In this document: piece by piece, positions 54,798-64,000 of the stretch | Position numbering within the stretch: the first letter of the stretch is position 1 | Layout of the letters: every line of letters begins with the position of its first letter | From: Shewanella sp. NIFS-20-20 | GTDB taxonomy: Bacteria; Pseudomonadota; Gammaproteobacteria; Enterobacterales; Shewanellaceae | Reading direction: 5' to 3' | DNA: 64,000 nt | Assembly: GCF_019209865.1 (NCBI RefSeq) | Contig: NZ_JAHUTT010000009.1 | Coordinates: forward strand, 32,317-96,316 | Notes under the pieces: generated by a model | Seen by the model: only the letters and a program-made list of their open reading frames with translations | Database searches by the model: none | Told to the model about the DNA's origin: nothing | Program-made: the position numbers and the translations under genes

Positions 54798-55667
54798 ATG
54801 AATGAAAATACTGTAATGACTCAAGTCATCGACCTCCATAGCCATACCACAGCCTCGGACGGCCGCTTAACACCTGAACAATTGGTGCAACGCGCTGCCG
54901 ATAAAGGTGTGCATATGTTGGCGATTACCGATCATGATTCCGTGGCGGCGATGGCGTCAGCTCATGTGGCAAACCAAGCGTTAGCTGCACCATTAAATTT
55001 AATTAATGGCGCGGAAATTTCTACTCGCTGGCATAGCTATGATATCCATGTGGTCGCGTTAAATATTGATATTACGCATCCACAATTATTGGATTTTTTA
55101 GATAACCAAACCCGATTACGCGATCAGCGTGCGCAAGAAATTGGTATTCGCTTGGCGAAAGCCGGTATTGAAGGCACCTATGAAGCTGCGCAGCACTATG
55201 CCAACGGCGCGGTTATTAGTCGCGGCCATTTTGCTCGGGTGCTGATAGATAAAGGTTATGCTGCTGATAATGCTGGGGTATTTAAAAAATACTTGGCCAA
55301 GGGTAAAACCGGTTATGTGCCCAATAATTGGGGAGATATGGCCAGCGCGATTGAGATCATCCATCAAGCTGGCGGCTTAGCGGTGCTGGCTCATCCGAGT
55401 GCTTATCAATTGTCGGCGAAATGGTTACGTCGCTTGGTCACTGAATTTAAAGCGGCAGGTGGCGATGCCATGGAAGTAGTATTAGGTCAGCAAAACCTCG
55501 ATGACCGCGCTAATCTAGTGGCATTAAGCCGTCAACACGAGCTATTAACCTCCGTTGGCAGTGATTTTCATTTTGTCGGTGGCTGGGTCGAACTTGGTCG
55601 TAATTTATTTTTACCTGCTGGCCTTAATTGGGTTTGGCAATCGCCGTTATGGAAGGACAGATCATGA
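54798..55667 (+). CDS. rnm: RNase AM / PHP-domain 5'-3' exoribonuclease Rnm
   Basis: A PHP phosphoesterase of 289 residues, homologous to E. coli YciV (Rnm), which trims 5' ends of rRNA and degrades short RNAs. Metal motifs are DLHSHTTASDG (about 12-22), ITDHDS, GAEIST, RGHFARVLIDKG, LAHPSAY and SDFH. The ATG at 54798 gives the family-like N-terminus; ATG 54816 is an alternative and an upstream GTG is rejected for lack of ribosome-site spacing. It is divergent from trp, as in E. coli, and overlaps yciO by four bases. Confidence 0.93.
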   Translation: MNENTVMTQVIDLHSHTTASDGRLTPEQLVQRAADKGVHMLAITDHDSVAAMASAHVANQALAAPLNLINGAEISTRWHSYDIHVVALNIDITHPQLLDFLDNQTRLRDQRAQEIGIRLAKAGIEGTYEAAQHYANGAVISRGHFARVLIDKGYAADNAGVFKKYLAKGKTGYVPNNWGDMASAIEIIHQAGGLAVLAHPSAYQLSAKWLRRLVTEFKAAGGDAMEVVLGQQNLDDRANLVALSRQHELLTSVGSDFHFVGGWVELGRNLFLPAGLNWVWQSPLWKDRS

Positions 55668-56284
55668 GCCAATTTTTTTATGTACACGAACAAAATCCGC
55701 AAGCCCGATTGATCAGTCAAACCGTGGCTATTTTGCGCAGCGGTGGTGTGATTGCCTACCCCACAGACTCAGGCTATGCCCTAGGGTGTTTGCTCGGGGA
55801 AAAAGACGCCATGACGCGTATCACCCGCATTCGTCAAATTGAGCATGACCATAATTTCTCTTTGATGTGTAGTGACTTATCTGAGTTGGCTAATTATGCC
55901 AAGGTCGACAATCAGGCCTATCGTTTAGTCAAACATTGCACTCCAGGGCCATATACCTTTATTTTTAAAGCCACGAAAGAAGTCCCTAAGCGTCTGCAAA
56001 ACGACAAGAAAAAGACCATAGGCATCCGGGTCCCCGACAATATTATTACCCGTGATTTATTGGCGGCCTTGGGCGAACCTTTGATGTCTACGTCCTTGGT
56101 AATGCCGGGACAGGAATTTGCAGAGTCGGATCCTGAGCATATTCGCGACATACTTGAGCATCAAGTGGATGCGATTTTACACGGGGGGTATTTAGGTGAA
56201 AAACCCACCACAGTCATCGACATGTCGGAAGGTGAGATTGAGATCTTGCGTGAAGGCGCGGGCGATCTATCTGCATTTCTTTAA
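55664..56284 (+). CDS. yciO: L-threonylcarbamoyladenylate synthase-like protein YciO
   Basis: A 206-residue YrdC/Sua5-fold protein, paralogous to TsaC. MSQFFYVHEQNPQARL and YPTDSGYALGCLLG match YciO closely. It may bind tRNA and nucleotides; threonylcarbamoyl transfer is expected from the fold, but YciO does not usually replace TsaC. GGAAGGA precedes the ATG, which overlaps the rnm stop. Confidence 0.93.
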   Translation: MSQFFYVHEQNPQARLISQTVAILRSGGVIAYPTDSGYALGCLLGEKDAMTRITRIRQIEHDHNFSLMCSDLSELANYAKVDNQAYRLVKHCTPGPYTFIFKATKEVPKRLQNDKKKTIGIRVPDNIITRDLLAALGEPLMSTSLVMPGQEFAESDPEHIRDILEHQVDAILHGGYLGEKPTTVIDMSEGEIEILREGAGDLSAFL

Positions 56285-56344
56285 TCGCCACCTAAATACG
56301 GGTATAATGCTGCGTTTTGCTAAATTTATGGCAATCTATCCATT

Positions 56345-57151
56345 ATGGAGCAAGTGATGCCGGCAACGCTGACGGTACAGCAAAGTCTACCTTTAGCGGT
56401 GATCCGCGGTGAACCGGTTCAAGAGTGGCCAAAAGATTTATTTATTCCTCCCGAGGCGCTCGAAGTGTTTTTGGAGGCATTTGAAGGGCCACTCGATCTC
56501 CTTTTATACTTGATCCGTAAGCATAAATTAGATGTGGTTGATGTTTCTATCGCCCAGATCACAAGCCAATATTTAGAGTATATCAAGTTACTGACCGATA
56601 CCCGTGTTGAGTTAGCCGCCGATTATTTAGTCATGGCAGCCACCTTAGCCGAGATTAAATCACGGATGTTATTACCCGTGATTGCCGCCGAAGAATCTGA
56701 GGAAGAAGATCCTCGGATCAAGTTGATAAAACAACTGAAAGCGTATGAGACTATCAAGCAAGCATCATATGATTTAGATGCCTTGCCACGGCTTGAACGT
56801 GACTACTTTCAAGCCCGTGCTGCCCTGACGGCAGCCGAGTTGCCTCTGGCACCACCAGATGTCAGCTTAACTGACTTAATTAAGGCGTTTTCAGCCGTGT
56901 ATCGGCGTATCCAAGTCACAGAGCATCATCATGTGCAACGTGAACACTTGTCGACCCGAGAGCGGATGAGCCAAATTCTAGCGCGGTTGTCCCGTGAAGA
57001 TTTTGTTGCTTTTGGTTGTTTATTCCAACCGCAAGAAGGCCGCGCGGGGGTGGTGGTGACGTTTTTGGCCTTGATGGAATTGGTCAAAGAATCCTTGGTG
57101 GAGCTCATGCAAGCAGCGCCATTAACTGACATCTATGTCCGAGCATGTTAA
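56345..57151 (+). CDS. scpA: segregation and condensation protein A
   Basis: Kleisin subunit of an SMC-ScpAB condensin, 268 residues. The N-terminal signature EVFLEAFEGPLDLLLYLIRKHKLDVVDV (given here in part: FEGPLDLLLYLIRKHKLDV) contacts the SMC neck, and the C-terminal winged helix ends [14 protein letters not shown]. The ORF overlaps scpB by 17 bases. In gammaproteobacteria encoding MukBEF, ScpAB can coexist; here no smc gene is in the window. Confidence 0.95.
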   Translation: MEQVMPATLTVQQSLPLAVIRGEPVQEWPKDLFIPPEALEVFLEAFEGPLDLLLYLIRKHKLDVVDVSIAQITSQYLEYIKLLTDTRVELAADYLVMAATLAEIKSRMLLPVIAAEESEEEDPRIKLIKQLKAYETIKQASYDLDALPRLERDYFQARAALTAAELPLAPPDVSLTDLIKAFSAVYRRIQVTEHHHVQREHLSTRERMSQILARLSREDFVAFGCLFQPQEGRAGVVVTFLALMELVKESLVELMQAAPLTDIYVRAC

Positions 57152-57767
57152 TCAGCTTATGCCGATAAATGATATTCAATTAAAACAATTGCTAGAAGCG
57201 GGACTATTTGCTCAAGGCCGAGCCTTAACGATTAAAGAATTGAGGCAAGGGCTGCTTAAAGATCTCGCGGTATCGCGTGAACGAATTAGCGAGCAACTTG
57301 CCGCACTAGAACAAGATTACTTGGAACGGGGCGTGCAATTGGTAAAAGTTGCTGGGGGTTACCGTTTCCAAACCAGAGAAGAGTTGGCGCCATTTCTACA
57401 GTTGTTAACTCAAGAGAAAGCGCCAAAATATTCTCGAGCTACCTTGGAAACCTTGGCTGTTATTGCTTACAGTCAACCGGTCACCAGGGGAGAGATAGAA
57501 CAGATTAGAGGGGTGGCTGTGGCAAGCCAAATCATAAAAACCCTTACTGATCGATTGTGGATCAGGGTGGTCGGCCATAAAGATGTGCCTGGACGACCGG
57601 CATTGTATGCCAGTACCCCTGAATTTTTAGCCTATTTTGGCTTGGATTCCCTCGCGGATTTACCTCCGTTAACGGATGCCGAGTCATTGGCGGCGTTGTT
57701 TAGCCATCGGTCTGAAACCGCAGCGGACAATGCCACAGCAGTGAGAAGAGTCGAAACTAATGAGTGA
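57135..57767 (+). CDS. scpB: segregation and condensation protein B
   Basis: A 210-residue protein with two winged-helix domains that dimerises and binds the ScpA kleisin. The core [20 protein letters not shown] then [10 protein letters not shown] is the family hallmark. The N-terminal 17 bases overlap scpA and the C-terminal eight bases overlap rluB, so scpA-scpB-rluB form one translation-coupled unit. Confidence 0.95.
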   Translation: MSEHVNQLMPINDIQLKQLLEAGLFAQGRALTIKELRQGLLKDLAVSRERISEQLAALEQDYLERGVQLVKVAGGYRFQTREELAPFLQLLTQEKAPKYSRATLETLAVIAYSQPVTRGEIEQIRGVAVASQIIKTLTDRLWIRVVGHKDVPGRPALYASTPEFLAYFGLDSLADLPPLTDAESLAALFSHRSETAADNATAVRRVETNE

Positions 57768-58632
57768 AAAATTGCAGAAAGTCTTGGCCCGTGCAGGCCA
57801 TGGCTCCCGTCGTGAGATGGAGGCATGGATTGCTGCAGGTCGAGTTAGCGTAGACGGCGAAATCGCCAGTTTAGGCGATCGCGTAGAAGCAGATGCGAAA
57901 ATCCGTATCGATGGCCGCGCGATATCCATGAAATCTGCCGATGATATGATTTGTCGTATCTTGGCTTACCATAAGCCCGAAGGTGAAATTTGCTCTCGCA
58001 AAGATCCTGAAGGCCGTCCAACCGTGTTTGATCGTTTACCTAAAATCCGTGATGGACGTTGGGTCGCGGTTGGGCGCTTAGACATTAACACCTCGGGCTT
58101 GTTATTGTTCACCTGTGATGGTGAATTGGCCAACCGTTTGATGCACCCATCAAATGAAGTCGAGCGTGAGTACGCGGTACGAACCTTTGGCGAAGTGAGC
58201 GAAGCTACCGTGCAACGCTTACGCAATGGCGTCATGTTAGAAGACGGCCCAGCCCAATTTGATCATGTTAAGGCTGCGGGTGGCGAAGGCCTCAACCAGT
58301 GGTGGCATGTGGGACTGCGCGAAGGACGTAATCGTGAAGTGCGTCGTTTGTGGGAATCGCAAGAAGTGCAGGTGAGTCGTCTGATCCGTATTCGTTACGG
58401 TATGATTGAGCTGCCCAAAACCTTACCCCGCGGCGGTTGGATGGAATTACCATTAGAGCAAGTTAACTACTTGCGTCAAATGGCCGGTATGGACGCTGAA
58501 ACGCGCAGCATGCTAGGCGCCGATAAACACAGCGTGGCTCGTGCTAAAGTGCGTAGCGCCAAAATTCGTCGTGCCGTTCATAAGCATAAAGTGGTTAGTG
58601 GTAAACCTAAGCCATCGCGTCAGCGTAGCTAA
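57760..58632 (+). CDS. rluB: 23S rRNA pseudouridine(2605) synthase RluB
   Basis: A 290-residue RsuA-family pseudouridine synthase. An N-terminal S4 RNA-binding domain ([20 protein letters not shown]) is followed by the catalytic aspartate in [15 protein letters not shown] (about 108) and the NREVRRLWE loop; the C-terminus is a Lys/Arg-rich tail. Downstream of scpB, the usual location for RluB. Followed by a strong terminator. Confidence 0.95.
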   Translation: MSEKLQKVLARAGHGSRREMEAWIAAGRVSVDGEIASLGDRVEADAKIRIDGRAISMKSADDMICRILAYHKPEGEICSRKDPEGRPTVFDRLPKIRDGRWVAVGRLDINTSGLLLFTCDGELANRLMHPSNEVEREYAVRTFGEVSEATVQRLRNGVMLEDGPAQFDHVKAAGGEGLNQWWHVGLREGRNREVRRLWESQEVQVSRLIRIRYGMIELPKTLPRGGWMELPLEQVNYLRQMAGMDAETRSMLGADKHSVARAKVRSAKIRRAVHKHKVVSGKPKPSRQRS

Positions 58633-58654
58633 GCCTTATCCTACCTATAATATT

Positions 58655-58678
58655 GGCCGCATTAGCGGCCTTTTTTTT
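58655..58678 (+). terminator. rho-independent terminator after rluB
   Basis: The stem GGCCGC-ATTA-GCGGCC is followed by eight T residues, 22 bases past the stop. Confidence 0.94.
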
Positions 58679-58745
58679 GGCGTTTAAGCTAGAATATATA
58701 AATATAAGTGTTTGAAAATTAACTGACATGGCAAAGGGAATGACT

Positions 58746-59666
58746 ATGCAACTAGTAGACGTCAATATGATTTGGGATCAAGCACCACATAGTGCGTTTA
58801 CGGATCTGTGCTTTTTTGAAGGTCGCTTCTATTGTGTATTTCGCGTGGGTGATGCGCATATTAGTGATAGCGCTGACTTGCAAATTCTGGTGTCAGATGA
58901 GGGGCAGCATTGGCAGCCAATGGCGCGAATAACTGAAGCCAATAAAGACTTACGCGATGGTAAGTGGTTTATTTTTAAACAGCAGTTATACCTGACCGCC
59001 GCCGCGATTGATCGACGCGAGAGTGCCGTCCCCGCAACCCGCTTACAAACCTTAGGATGGCGCTTAGATGCCAAGGGGTGGCACGGTCCTAATCCACTGG
59101 TAGCGGATCATTATTGGCTGTGGAAATGTACTGCCAATCAAGATGATAACTTAGTCGTTGGCGCTGGGTATCGCGGTGGCCCCCAAGGGGAGGCCAGACT
59201 TTATACCAGTGACAATGGTCAGACATTTGATTGCGTGTTAGCGCCACTAAATAATCAAGGTTATGTCAATGAGGCCGCGCCGCTGTTTATTGACGATGAG
59301 TTATATCTGTTATTGCGCCGCGATCCGGTGGGGGATGACAGAGAAACGGCGCTGCTTGGACGAGCGCAAGCACCTTACGAAGACTGGCATTGGCGCACCT
59401 TGAGTTGTCGTATTGGTGGCCCGGCCCTGTTTTATTGGCGCCAACAGTTATATGGGGTGGTCAGGCTGTATGATAATAACGTGCGTACGGCGGTGGTTGC
59501 CATCGACACAGAGACTGGCCAAGTCAGCGAACAGTTAACTTTACCATCGGCAGGTGATACCAGCTATGCCGGAGTCGTGCTGCAAGACGATAGATTATTT
59601 GTCAGTTACTATTCATCTCATCAAAGCCACACGGCTATTTATTTCGCCGTGGTCGGTTTAGCGTAA
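58746..59666 (+). CDS. uncharacterised sialidase-like beta-propeller protein
   Basis: A 306-residue soluble protein without signal peptide, so cytosolic. Repeated blades with Asp-box-like turns (SDEGQHWQP, SDNGQTFDC) suggest a five- or six-bladed propeller of the sialidase/glycosidase-like superfamily. No Arg-triad or other catalytic set can be identified with confidence. I choose the ATG at 58746 because AAGGGA lies six bases before it; in-frame ATGs at 58728 and 58740 have no properly spaced ribosome site. It stands alone between the rluB terminator and rluE. Substrate and function unknown. Confidence 0.75.
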   Translation: MQLVDVNMIWDQAPHSAFTDLCFFEGRFYCVFRVGDAHISDSADLQILVSDEGQHWQPMARITEANKDLRDGKWFIFKQQLYLTAAAIDRRESAVPATRLQTLGWRLDAKGWHGPNPLVADHYWLWKCTANQDDNLVVGAGYRGGPQGEARLYTSDNGQTFDCVLAPLNNQGYVNEAAPLFIDDELYLLLRRDPVGDDRETALLGRAQAPYEDWHWRTLSCRIGGPALFYWRQQLYGVVRLYDNNVRTAVVAIDTETGQVSEQLTLPSAGDTSYAGVVLQDDRLFVSYYSSHQSHTAIYFAVVGLA

Positions 59667-59744
59667 GCGGTTATAGAGCAATTGCACACATCTTTGGCTG
59701 ATTTGAGTTTATACTCACGGCCTGATAAATAGTGTCCAGCGGTC

Positions 59745-60314
59745 ATGACCAGTAGCAGCCATCAACATTTCAAACTGTACAAACCCTATGGGTTTCTCAG
59801 CCAATTCGTGCAAGAACCACGTAAAAATAAAAAACGCTTAGGCGAGTTATTTGATTTTCCAGCAGGGATCATGACCATAGGTCGATTAGATCATGATTCA
59901 GAAGGCTTACTGCTACTGACAACTCATGGCATGACAAGTCACCACGTTCGCAGCCAGCATTATGAAAAAGAATATTATGTGCAACTTGATGGTGATATTG
60001 ATGATGGGGCCATTAACGCCTTAATGGCAGGAGTCAGTATCACGGTCAAAGGGGAAACGTATCTCACCCAAGGTTGCCAAGCGCGCAAGCTCACTCAAGT
60101 ACCGCTGTTACCGCCTCGAGGTCATAAAATTCGGGATGAGCGTCATGGCCCCACTAGTTGGTTGTCGATTACCTTAACGGAAGGAAAGAACCGACAAGTG
60201 CGTAAAATGACGGCCGCCGTGGGTTACCCGACCTTACGCTTGGTGCGCGTCCGAATAGGCGCGATTAAGATTGACGATTTAAGCGTCGGTGAAGTTCGCC
60301 CGATACGCTTATAG
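59745..60314 (+). CDS. rluE: 23S rRNA pseudouridine(2457) synthase RluE-like
   Basis: A 189-residue RsuA-family enzyme lacking an S4 domain, as in RluE. The catalytic Asp lies in IGRLDHDSEGLLLLTTHG (about 50), followed by IRDERHGPTSWLSITLTEGK and NRQVRKMTAAVGYPTLRLVR. It is convergent with the yciK-type gene. Confidence 0.9.
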   Translation: MTSSSHQHFKLYKPYGFLSQFVQEPRKNKKRLGELFDFPAGIMTIGRLDHDSEGLLLLTTHGMTSHHVRSQHYEKEYYVQLDGDIDDGAINALMAGVSITVKGETYLTQGCQARKLTQVPLLPPRGHKIRDERHGPTSWLSITLTEGKNRQVRKMTAAVGYPTLRLVRVRIGAIKIDDLSVGEVRPIRL

Positions 60315-60324
60315 CCAATAATGA

Positions 60325-60355
60325 GGTGTCAGCGTATTGGTTATACCCTGACACC
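60325..60355. terminator. hairpin between convergent rluE and yciK
   Basis: An eight-pair stem (GGTGTCAG / CTGACACC) with a 15-base loop lies in the 48-bp gap. No T run follows, so its role as a terminator is uncertain. Confidence 0.4.
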
Positions 60356-60362
60356 GATGGCC

Positions 60363-61100
60363 TTATTGGGCGTTAAAGGCTTGACCGTTATCCTTGAGGC
60401 TATCATCGCTCATCAAGTATAAATACGTCGGCATGATCGCCAATGGCGTTGCTAATGTTTGGGGATTTTCAGCCGGATAGGCATTAGCTCGCATGCCGGT
60501 ACGGGTTGCACCAGGATTAATGCTGTTGACTCTGAGGCTGCTGCCGTCGCACTCATGAGCGATGACTTGCATCATGCCTTCGGTGGCGAACTTTGAAATG
60601 GCATAGGCACCCCAATAGGCTCTCCCTTGACGGCCAACCCCACTGGACGTGAACACGATAGATGCATTAGGCGCGCGTTTCAGTACTGGCAATAGGGCTT
60701 TGGTCATCATGGCCTGAGCGGTGACGTTAACTTGCATCACATCATTAAATGCGCCCATGTCTATGTGTTCAAACGGGCCAAGTACCCCAAGCAGGCCGGC
60801 GTTATGTAATAAACCATCCAGCTTGCCAAACTGCTGCTCTATGGTGTCAGCCATATCGAGATAATTTTGCTCAGTTGCGCCCTTCATGTCTAACGGCACA
60901 ATAGCAGGTTTAGGTCCACCTGCGGCTTCAATTTCATCGTAAACCGCTTCTAATTTACTGACGGTTTTACCTAACAGAATAACGGTGGCGCCATGTTGTG
61001 CATAAGTCACGGCAGCGGCCTTACCTATGCCATCACCGGCACCGGTAACCAATATTATTTTTCCCTGTAAAGCGTCATTCTTAGCGTGATATTCCAACAT
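60363..61100 (-). CDS. yciK: YciK family short-chain dehydrogenase
   Basis: A 245-residue SDR oxidoreductase. The cofactor motif VTGAGDGIGKAAA (about 19-31), HNAGLLG, catalytic Ser in FTSSGVGRQGRA and the YWGAYAISKFA Tyr-Lys pair are intact. The QGRAYWGAYAISKFATEGMM stretch matches YciK. Substrate is unknown. I start at the ATG giving MLEYHAKNDALQG, with GAGGAA ten bases upstream, and reject longer in-frame starts. Confidence 0.92.
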   Translation of the reverse strand: MLEYHAKNDALQGKIILVTGAGDGIGKAAAVTYAQHGATVILLGKTVSKLEAVYDEIEAAGGPKPAIVPLDMKGATEQNYLDMADTIEQQFGKLDGLLHNAGLLGVLGPFEHIDMGAFNDVMQVNVTAQAMMTKALLPVLKRAPNASIVFTSSGVGRQGRAYWGAYAISKFATEGMMQVIAHECDGSSLRVNSINPGATRTGMRANAYPAENPQTLATPLAIMPTYLYLMSDDSLKDNGQAFNAQ

Positions 61101-61361
61101 AAATAAATAGTTCCTCTGGACGCTAAAGCCCATTATCACTGGCCACTAAGGCGGTATCGAACAATTGTTTTAAACAAATGAATGATTAAATCCGTTTTTT
61201 GCTATGACTGAATGTGACAAAAATGTAGCTAACTCACTATTTTTACGTTAACTTTGTCAATAGCTCAGGACGTATTTTGTCCTGTTGGTCATGGAGCCCG
61301 ACTATTGTGACCAATTTCTTGGGGAAAACAAAATTATTACAACAAGATTTGGGGAAGAAAG

Positions 61362-63842
61362 ATGAAAAGACTCTTTTTGGGTGTTGCAATTGCATCTGCA
61401 CTGGGACTCACAGGATGTGGTGGTGATACATATGATGATTTAAAAGAAACAGCAAAACCACTGATCCCAGTATCTCAAATCGCATTTGATCCCGCCAATG
61501 CGAAATTGCCTTTGCCAAATGATTTATTATTCAACGGCACCACCGATGGCACGCTTGCTATCCCTGGAGAAGCTAGTGGCAACTATGTGGATCCGCAAAT
61601 AGCCTTAGGAGCACTTGATGGTTGGTCAACCACTTCTCCTATCAGTATTACCGTCGTGCCGCCTGCTGGCACCGATACCACTCTTGATGTGGCGTCAGTG
61701 CAACAACCGGGCGCGGTTATTATGTATGAAGCCACGGTTGGTGGGCCACTGTCTAGCGATCCGGAATGTACCAGTGCACCGTCGGTCTCGGCGTGTAAAG
61801 TGGGGGCTGAGTTACAGTTTGGGGTGGATTTCGTCAGCACGGTATCAGGTAACACCATTGCCATTATTCCGCTTAAACCACTGAAGGCTAAGCAGTCTTA
61901 CGTTTATGCTGTGACGAGCTTGGTACAAGACTCCAATGGCCAATCGGTCGCCCCGTCAAATACCTATAAATTGCTAAAGCTTGATATAGATACCGATCCA
62001 TTAGCCACGCCAGAACAGCTGTTCTTACAAGGCTTAGTCAACAGCTATGAGAACGGCATTGCTGGCGCCGGCGGCGTCGATGCTGAGACCATCAGCTATG
62101 CAGGCTTATTTACCACTCAGTCAGTGGCTGATGTGTATGAAACCAATAAATTACTGATGGCCAGCCAAGCCCCTTACAAGCCGTCCTTTAAAGTATTACC
62201 TACACCTGCAGGTTATACTGTGGCGACTGCGCTTGGTCTAACGACGGATGATGGCTTGGCTTATGTCGTTGCGGATCTTGCCGATGTCTATATGGCGACA
62301 ATTACCTTGCCAGTGTATGGTGATTGCTCGTCGGTAAACTGCCTCGATGACAATAATCAACCGGCCATTAATGGCCGTTGGCAAGCGTTGGGCGATAGCC
62401 CCGTGGCGGTATTGTTAGCTCTTCAATCTCAGACCTTAAGTGCTGAAAACTACGCGACTCAAGCCATCGCTTATGGCATCGACCCACAAGCGGCCTTGGC
62501 TAATCCCAGTTTGCTTGCTGGTAAAACTTGGTTGCTCGATAGTGGCGAACCCGCAGATCCCACTAAGCATCTGACTAAATTTAACCCGATTGTTCAAATC
62601 AAAGGTTATGAAGATGTGCCTGTGTTAATCACGTTACCGAATGCGGCAAAATTGGCGGCATTCTATAGTCAGCAAGGGATCCCATTTGTCCAACCGGCTA
62701 CTGGTTGGCCAACCACCATGGCCATGCATGGCTTAGGTGGGGGCAAAGAAATGGCGCTGACTTATGCCGGTACCTATGCTGCCAATGGCGTTGCCACGGT
62801 GGCCATCGATATGCCACTGCATGGCGCGCGTTCATTTGATGCCAACGGTGATGTCGCCAACGGCGGTAGCTATGAAGTTTCTGCGACGGATCCTTCCTTC
62901 GGTGCCGTGATTGGTCAACCTAATGCTTTTGCTAATGGTAACCCATTGGTGTTTGTGAACATTGCCAGTACGTTAAGCGTGCGTGACAATTTCCGTCAGG
63001 CCGTGTCAGATCATTTAGGTGTGCGTTTAGCCTTAACTGGGTTAGCAGGTGCGTTGGCACAAGCCCAGCAGCCACAAATTTTTGATGTTAATGGGATTAC
63101 CACCCAAGGCTTGAGTTTGGGGGGTATAGTCGGTACGAGTTTTGCCAATTATGCGAGCACAGGATTAGTGGATCCATCCACAGGGACTGTGCTGCCTAAC
63201 GCCTATGAGCTACAAGGTGCGTCTTTGGTGGCGCCAACCGGTGGTTTAGCGGGCTCATTTGCCGGTTCCGCGACCTTTGGCCCTGTGTTGTTTAATACCA
63301 TAGTGGCGACAGAGGCTTTTCAAGCCTTGGTAGATGCCGCTAATACTGCCGGTTATGAGCCAGGTAGCGATGAGTACAACGCCTTAGTTCAGCAAGTGTA
63401 TGCCGGCTTTATTCCAAGCTTTGCCTTTGCTGTTCAAACGGCGGTGGACAGTGCCGATCCTATCAACCAAGCACATAGCTTGGTAAGTACTGAATTGCCG
63501 GTGCAATTAATTGAAATCGTGGGTGATGGGGTCAATCTAGCCGACCAAGTATTACCTAATACTGTTGCAGGTTTTCCGTTATCAGGCACTGAGCCTTTAG
63601 TGAGCAGTTTGGCACTAAATTGTATTGATTCCACCCAAGAAGGCAGTGGGGTGATACGTTTCTTGAAAGGTCACCACAGCTCAATTGCCATCCCTTATGA
63701 AATCGAGGGCGTAACAGATGGCTTTGCTGCGGCAGCTACGGTTGAAATGCAATCGCAAGCGGCGAGTTTTGCTAAGAGTGCGGCGATTGGCGATGCCACC
63801 ACCTTAGTGAATGATTCCAGTTTAGTGAAAGCTTGTAATTAA
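61362..63842 (+). CDS. surface lipoprotein lipase (VolA / Pla-1/cef family)
   Basis: An 826-residue lipoprotein: the signal sequence ends in the lipobox LTGC (Cys19), followed by GGD, a glycine-rich start reminiscent of surface-exposed VolA. The N-terminal virulence-factor-lipase domain (about 35-330) includes FDPANAKLPLPNDLLF. The C-terminal alpha/beta-hydrolase domain has MAMHGLGGGKEMAL (oxyanion region, about 452) and nucleophile GLSLGG (Ser near 585); the catalytic His is probably in KGHHSSI near 769. VolA releases fatty acids from lysophosphatidylcholine at the cell surface, consistent with fadIJ elsewhere in the window, but its actual substrate here is unknown. Confidence 0.9.
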   Translation: MKRLFLGVAIASALGLTGCGGDTYDDLKETAKPLIPVSQIAFDPANAKLPLPNDLLFNGTTDGTLAIPGEASGNYVDPQIALGALDGWSTTSPISITVVPPAGTDTTLDVASVQQPGAVIMYEATVGGPLSSDPECTSAPSVSACKVGAELQFGVDFVSTVSGNTIAIIPLKPLKAKQSYVYAVTSLVQDSNGQSVAPSNTYKLLKLDIDTDPLATPEQLFLQGLVNSYENGIAGAGGVDAETISYAGLFTTQSVADVYETNKLLMASQAPYKPSFKVLPTPAGYTVATALGLTTDDGLAYVVADLADVYMATITLPVYGDCSSVNCLDDNNQPAINGRWQALGDSPVAVLLALQSQTLSAENYATQAIAYGIDPQAALANPSLLAGKTWLLDSGEPADPTKHLTKFNPIVQIKGYEDVPVLITLPNAAKLAAFYSQQGIPFVQPATGWPTTMAMHGLGGGKEMALTYAGTYAANGVATVAIDMPLHGARSFDANGDVANGGSYEVSATDPSFGAVIGQPNAFANGNPLVFVNIASTLSVRDNFRQAVSDHLGVRLALTGLAGALAQAQQPQIFDVNGITTQGLSLGGIVGTSFANYASTGLVDPSTGTVLPNAYELQGASLVAPTGGLAGSFAGSATFGPVLFNTIVATEAFQALVDAANTAGYEPGSDEYNALVQQVYAGFIPSFAFAVQTAVDSADPINQAHSLVSTELPVQLIEIVGDGVNLADQVLPNTVAGFPLSGTEPLVSSLALNCIDSTQEGSGVIRFLKGHHSSIAIPYEIEGVTDGFAAAATVEMQSQAASFAKSAAIGDATTLVNDSSLVKACN

Positions 63843-63925
63843 TCGCTGTTAGTCTATAAAACCGGCCTTTTGGCTAATGCCGATCAGTTAAGACAGATCG
63901 CTTGACGATCTCACTGAAAGGATCA

Positions 63926-63958
63926 AAATCCGATGACCCCTTGTCATCGGATTTTTTT
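63926..63958 (+). terminator. rho-independent terminator after the lipase gene
   Basis: The stem AAATCCGATGAC / GTCATCGGATTT with a CCCCTT-type loop continues into a T run. It lies about 85 bases past the lipase stop. Confidence 0.94.
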
Positions 63959-64000
63959 ATGCAACTTTCAGAAGCTTTGGCGCGTACTCATATCAATCGT

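Overview
This 64 kb stretch is a chromosomal backbone segment of a marine-type gammaproteobacterium, most likely Shewanella or a close relative. The evidence is gene order and protein character: moxR-bat operon next to fadIJ; sixA/smrB/prmB/aroC; mnmC/fabB/pdxB/asd; a HubP-type FimV followed by truA-folC-dedD-cvpA-purF; a complete trpEGD(CF)BA operon divergent from rnm-yciO-scpAB-rluB; and a VolA/Pla-1-type lipase lipoprotein. I saw no rRNA, tRNA, CRISPR array, prophage or insertion sequence. The species assignment is inference from remembered gene neighbourhoods, not from a search.

Layout. 1-6596 (minus): MoxR ATPase, DUF58, DUF4381, two von Willebrand A proteins and BatD (cut by the window edge), an envelope or aerotolerance-type complex. 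6850-10334 (plus): fadIJ beta-oxidation operon behind a probable FadR operator. 10556-15833 (minus): a 1419-residue propeller/PAS/GGDEF/EAL sensor, then a sigma-54-type promoter driving a secreted protein built almost wholly of seventeen 13-residue repeats, then a 38-residue small protein. This last pair is the most novel-looking item in the window. 16149-27165: M16 protease, SixA, SmrB, PrmB, AroC, an MFS carrier, an NAD-kinase-like protein, YfcL and an MnmC whose methyltransferase half looks degenerate. 27301-39750 (plus): FabB, PdxB, Asd, HubP/FimV, TruA, FolC, DedD-like, CvpA, PurF; accD, usual between truA and folC, is absent. 39869-47701: TopB, TrhO, a YcbL-type metallo-hydrolase, a solute-binding protein/diguanylate cyclase pair, XthA, YciI and an internally shortened YciB. 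47845-54690 (minus): trp operon with leader peptide and attenuator. 54798-60314 (plus): Rnm, YciO, ScpA, ScpB, RluB, an uncharacterised propeller-like protein, RluE. 60363-64000: YciK-type dehydrogenase (minus) and the lipase lipoprotein (plus).

Cooperation. The segment is mostly housekeeping: fatty-acid turnover (FadIJ, FabB, secreted lipase), aromatic amino acid supply (AroC to chorismate, then TrpEGDCFBA), rRNA/tRNA modification (PrmB, MnmC, TruA, TrhO, RluB, RluE), chromosome organisation (ScpAB, TopB, HubP) and c-di-GMP signalling (two GGDEF proteins). Several genes carry in-frame tandem repeats (BatB, HubP, the 13-residue repeat protein) whose copy number may vary between strains.
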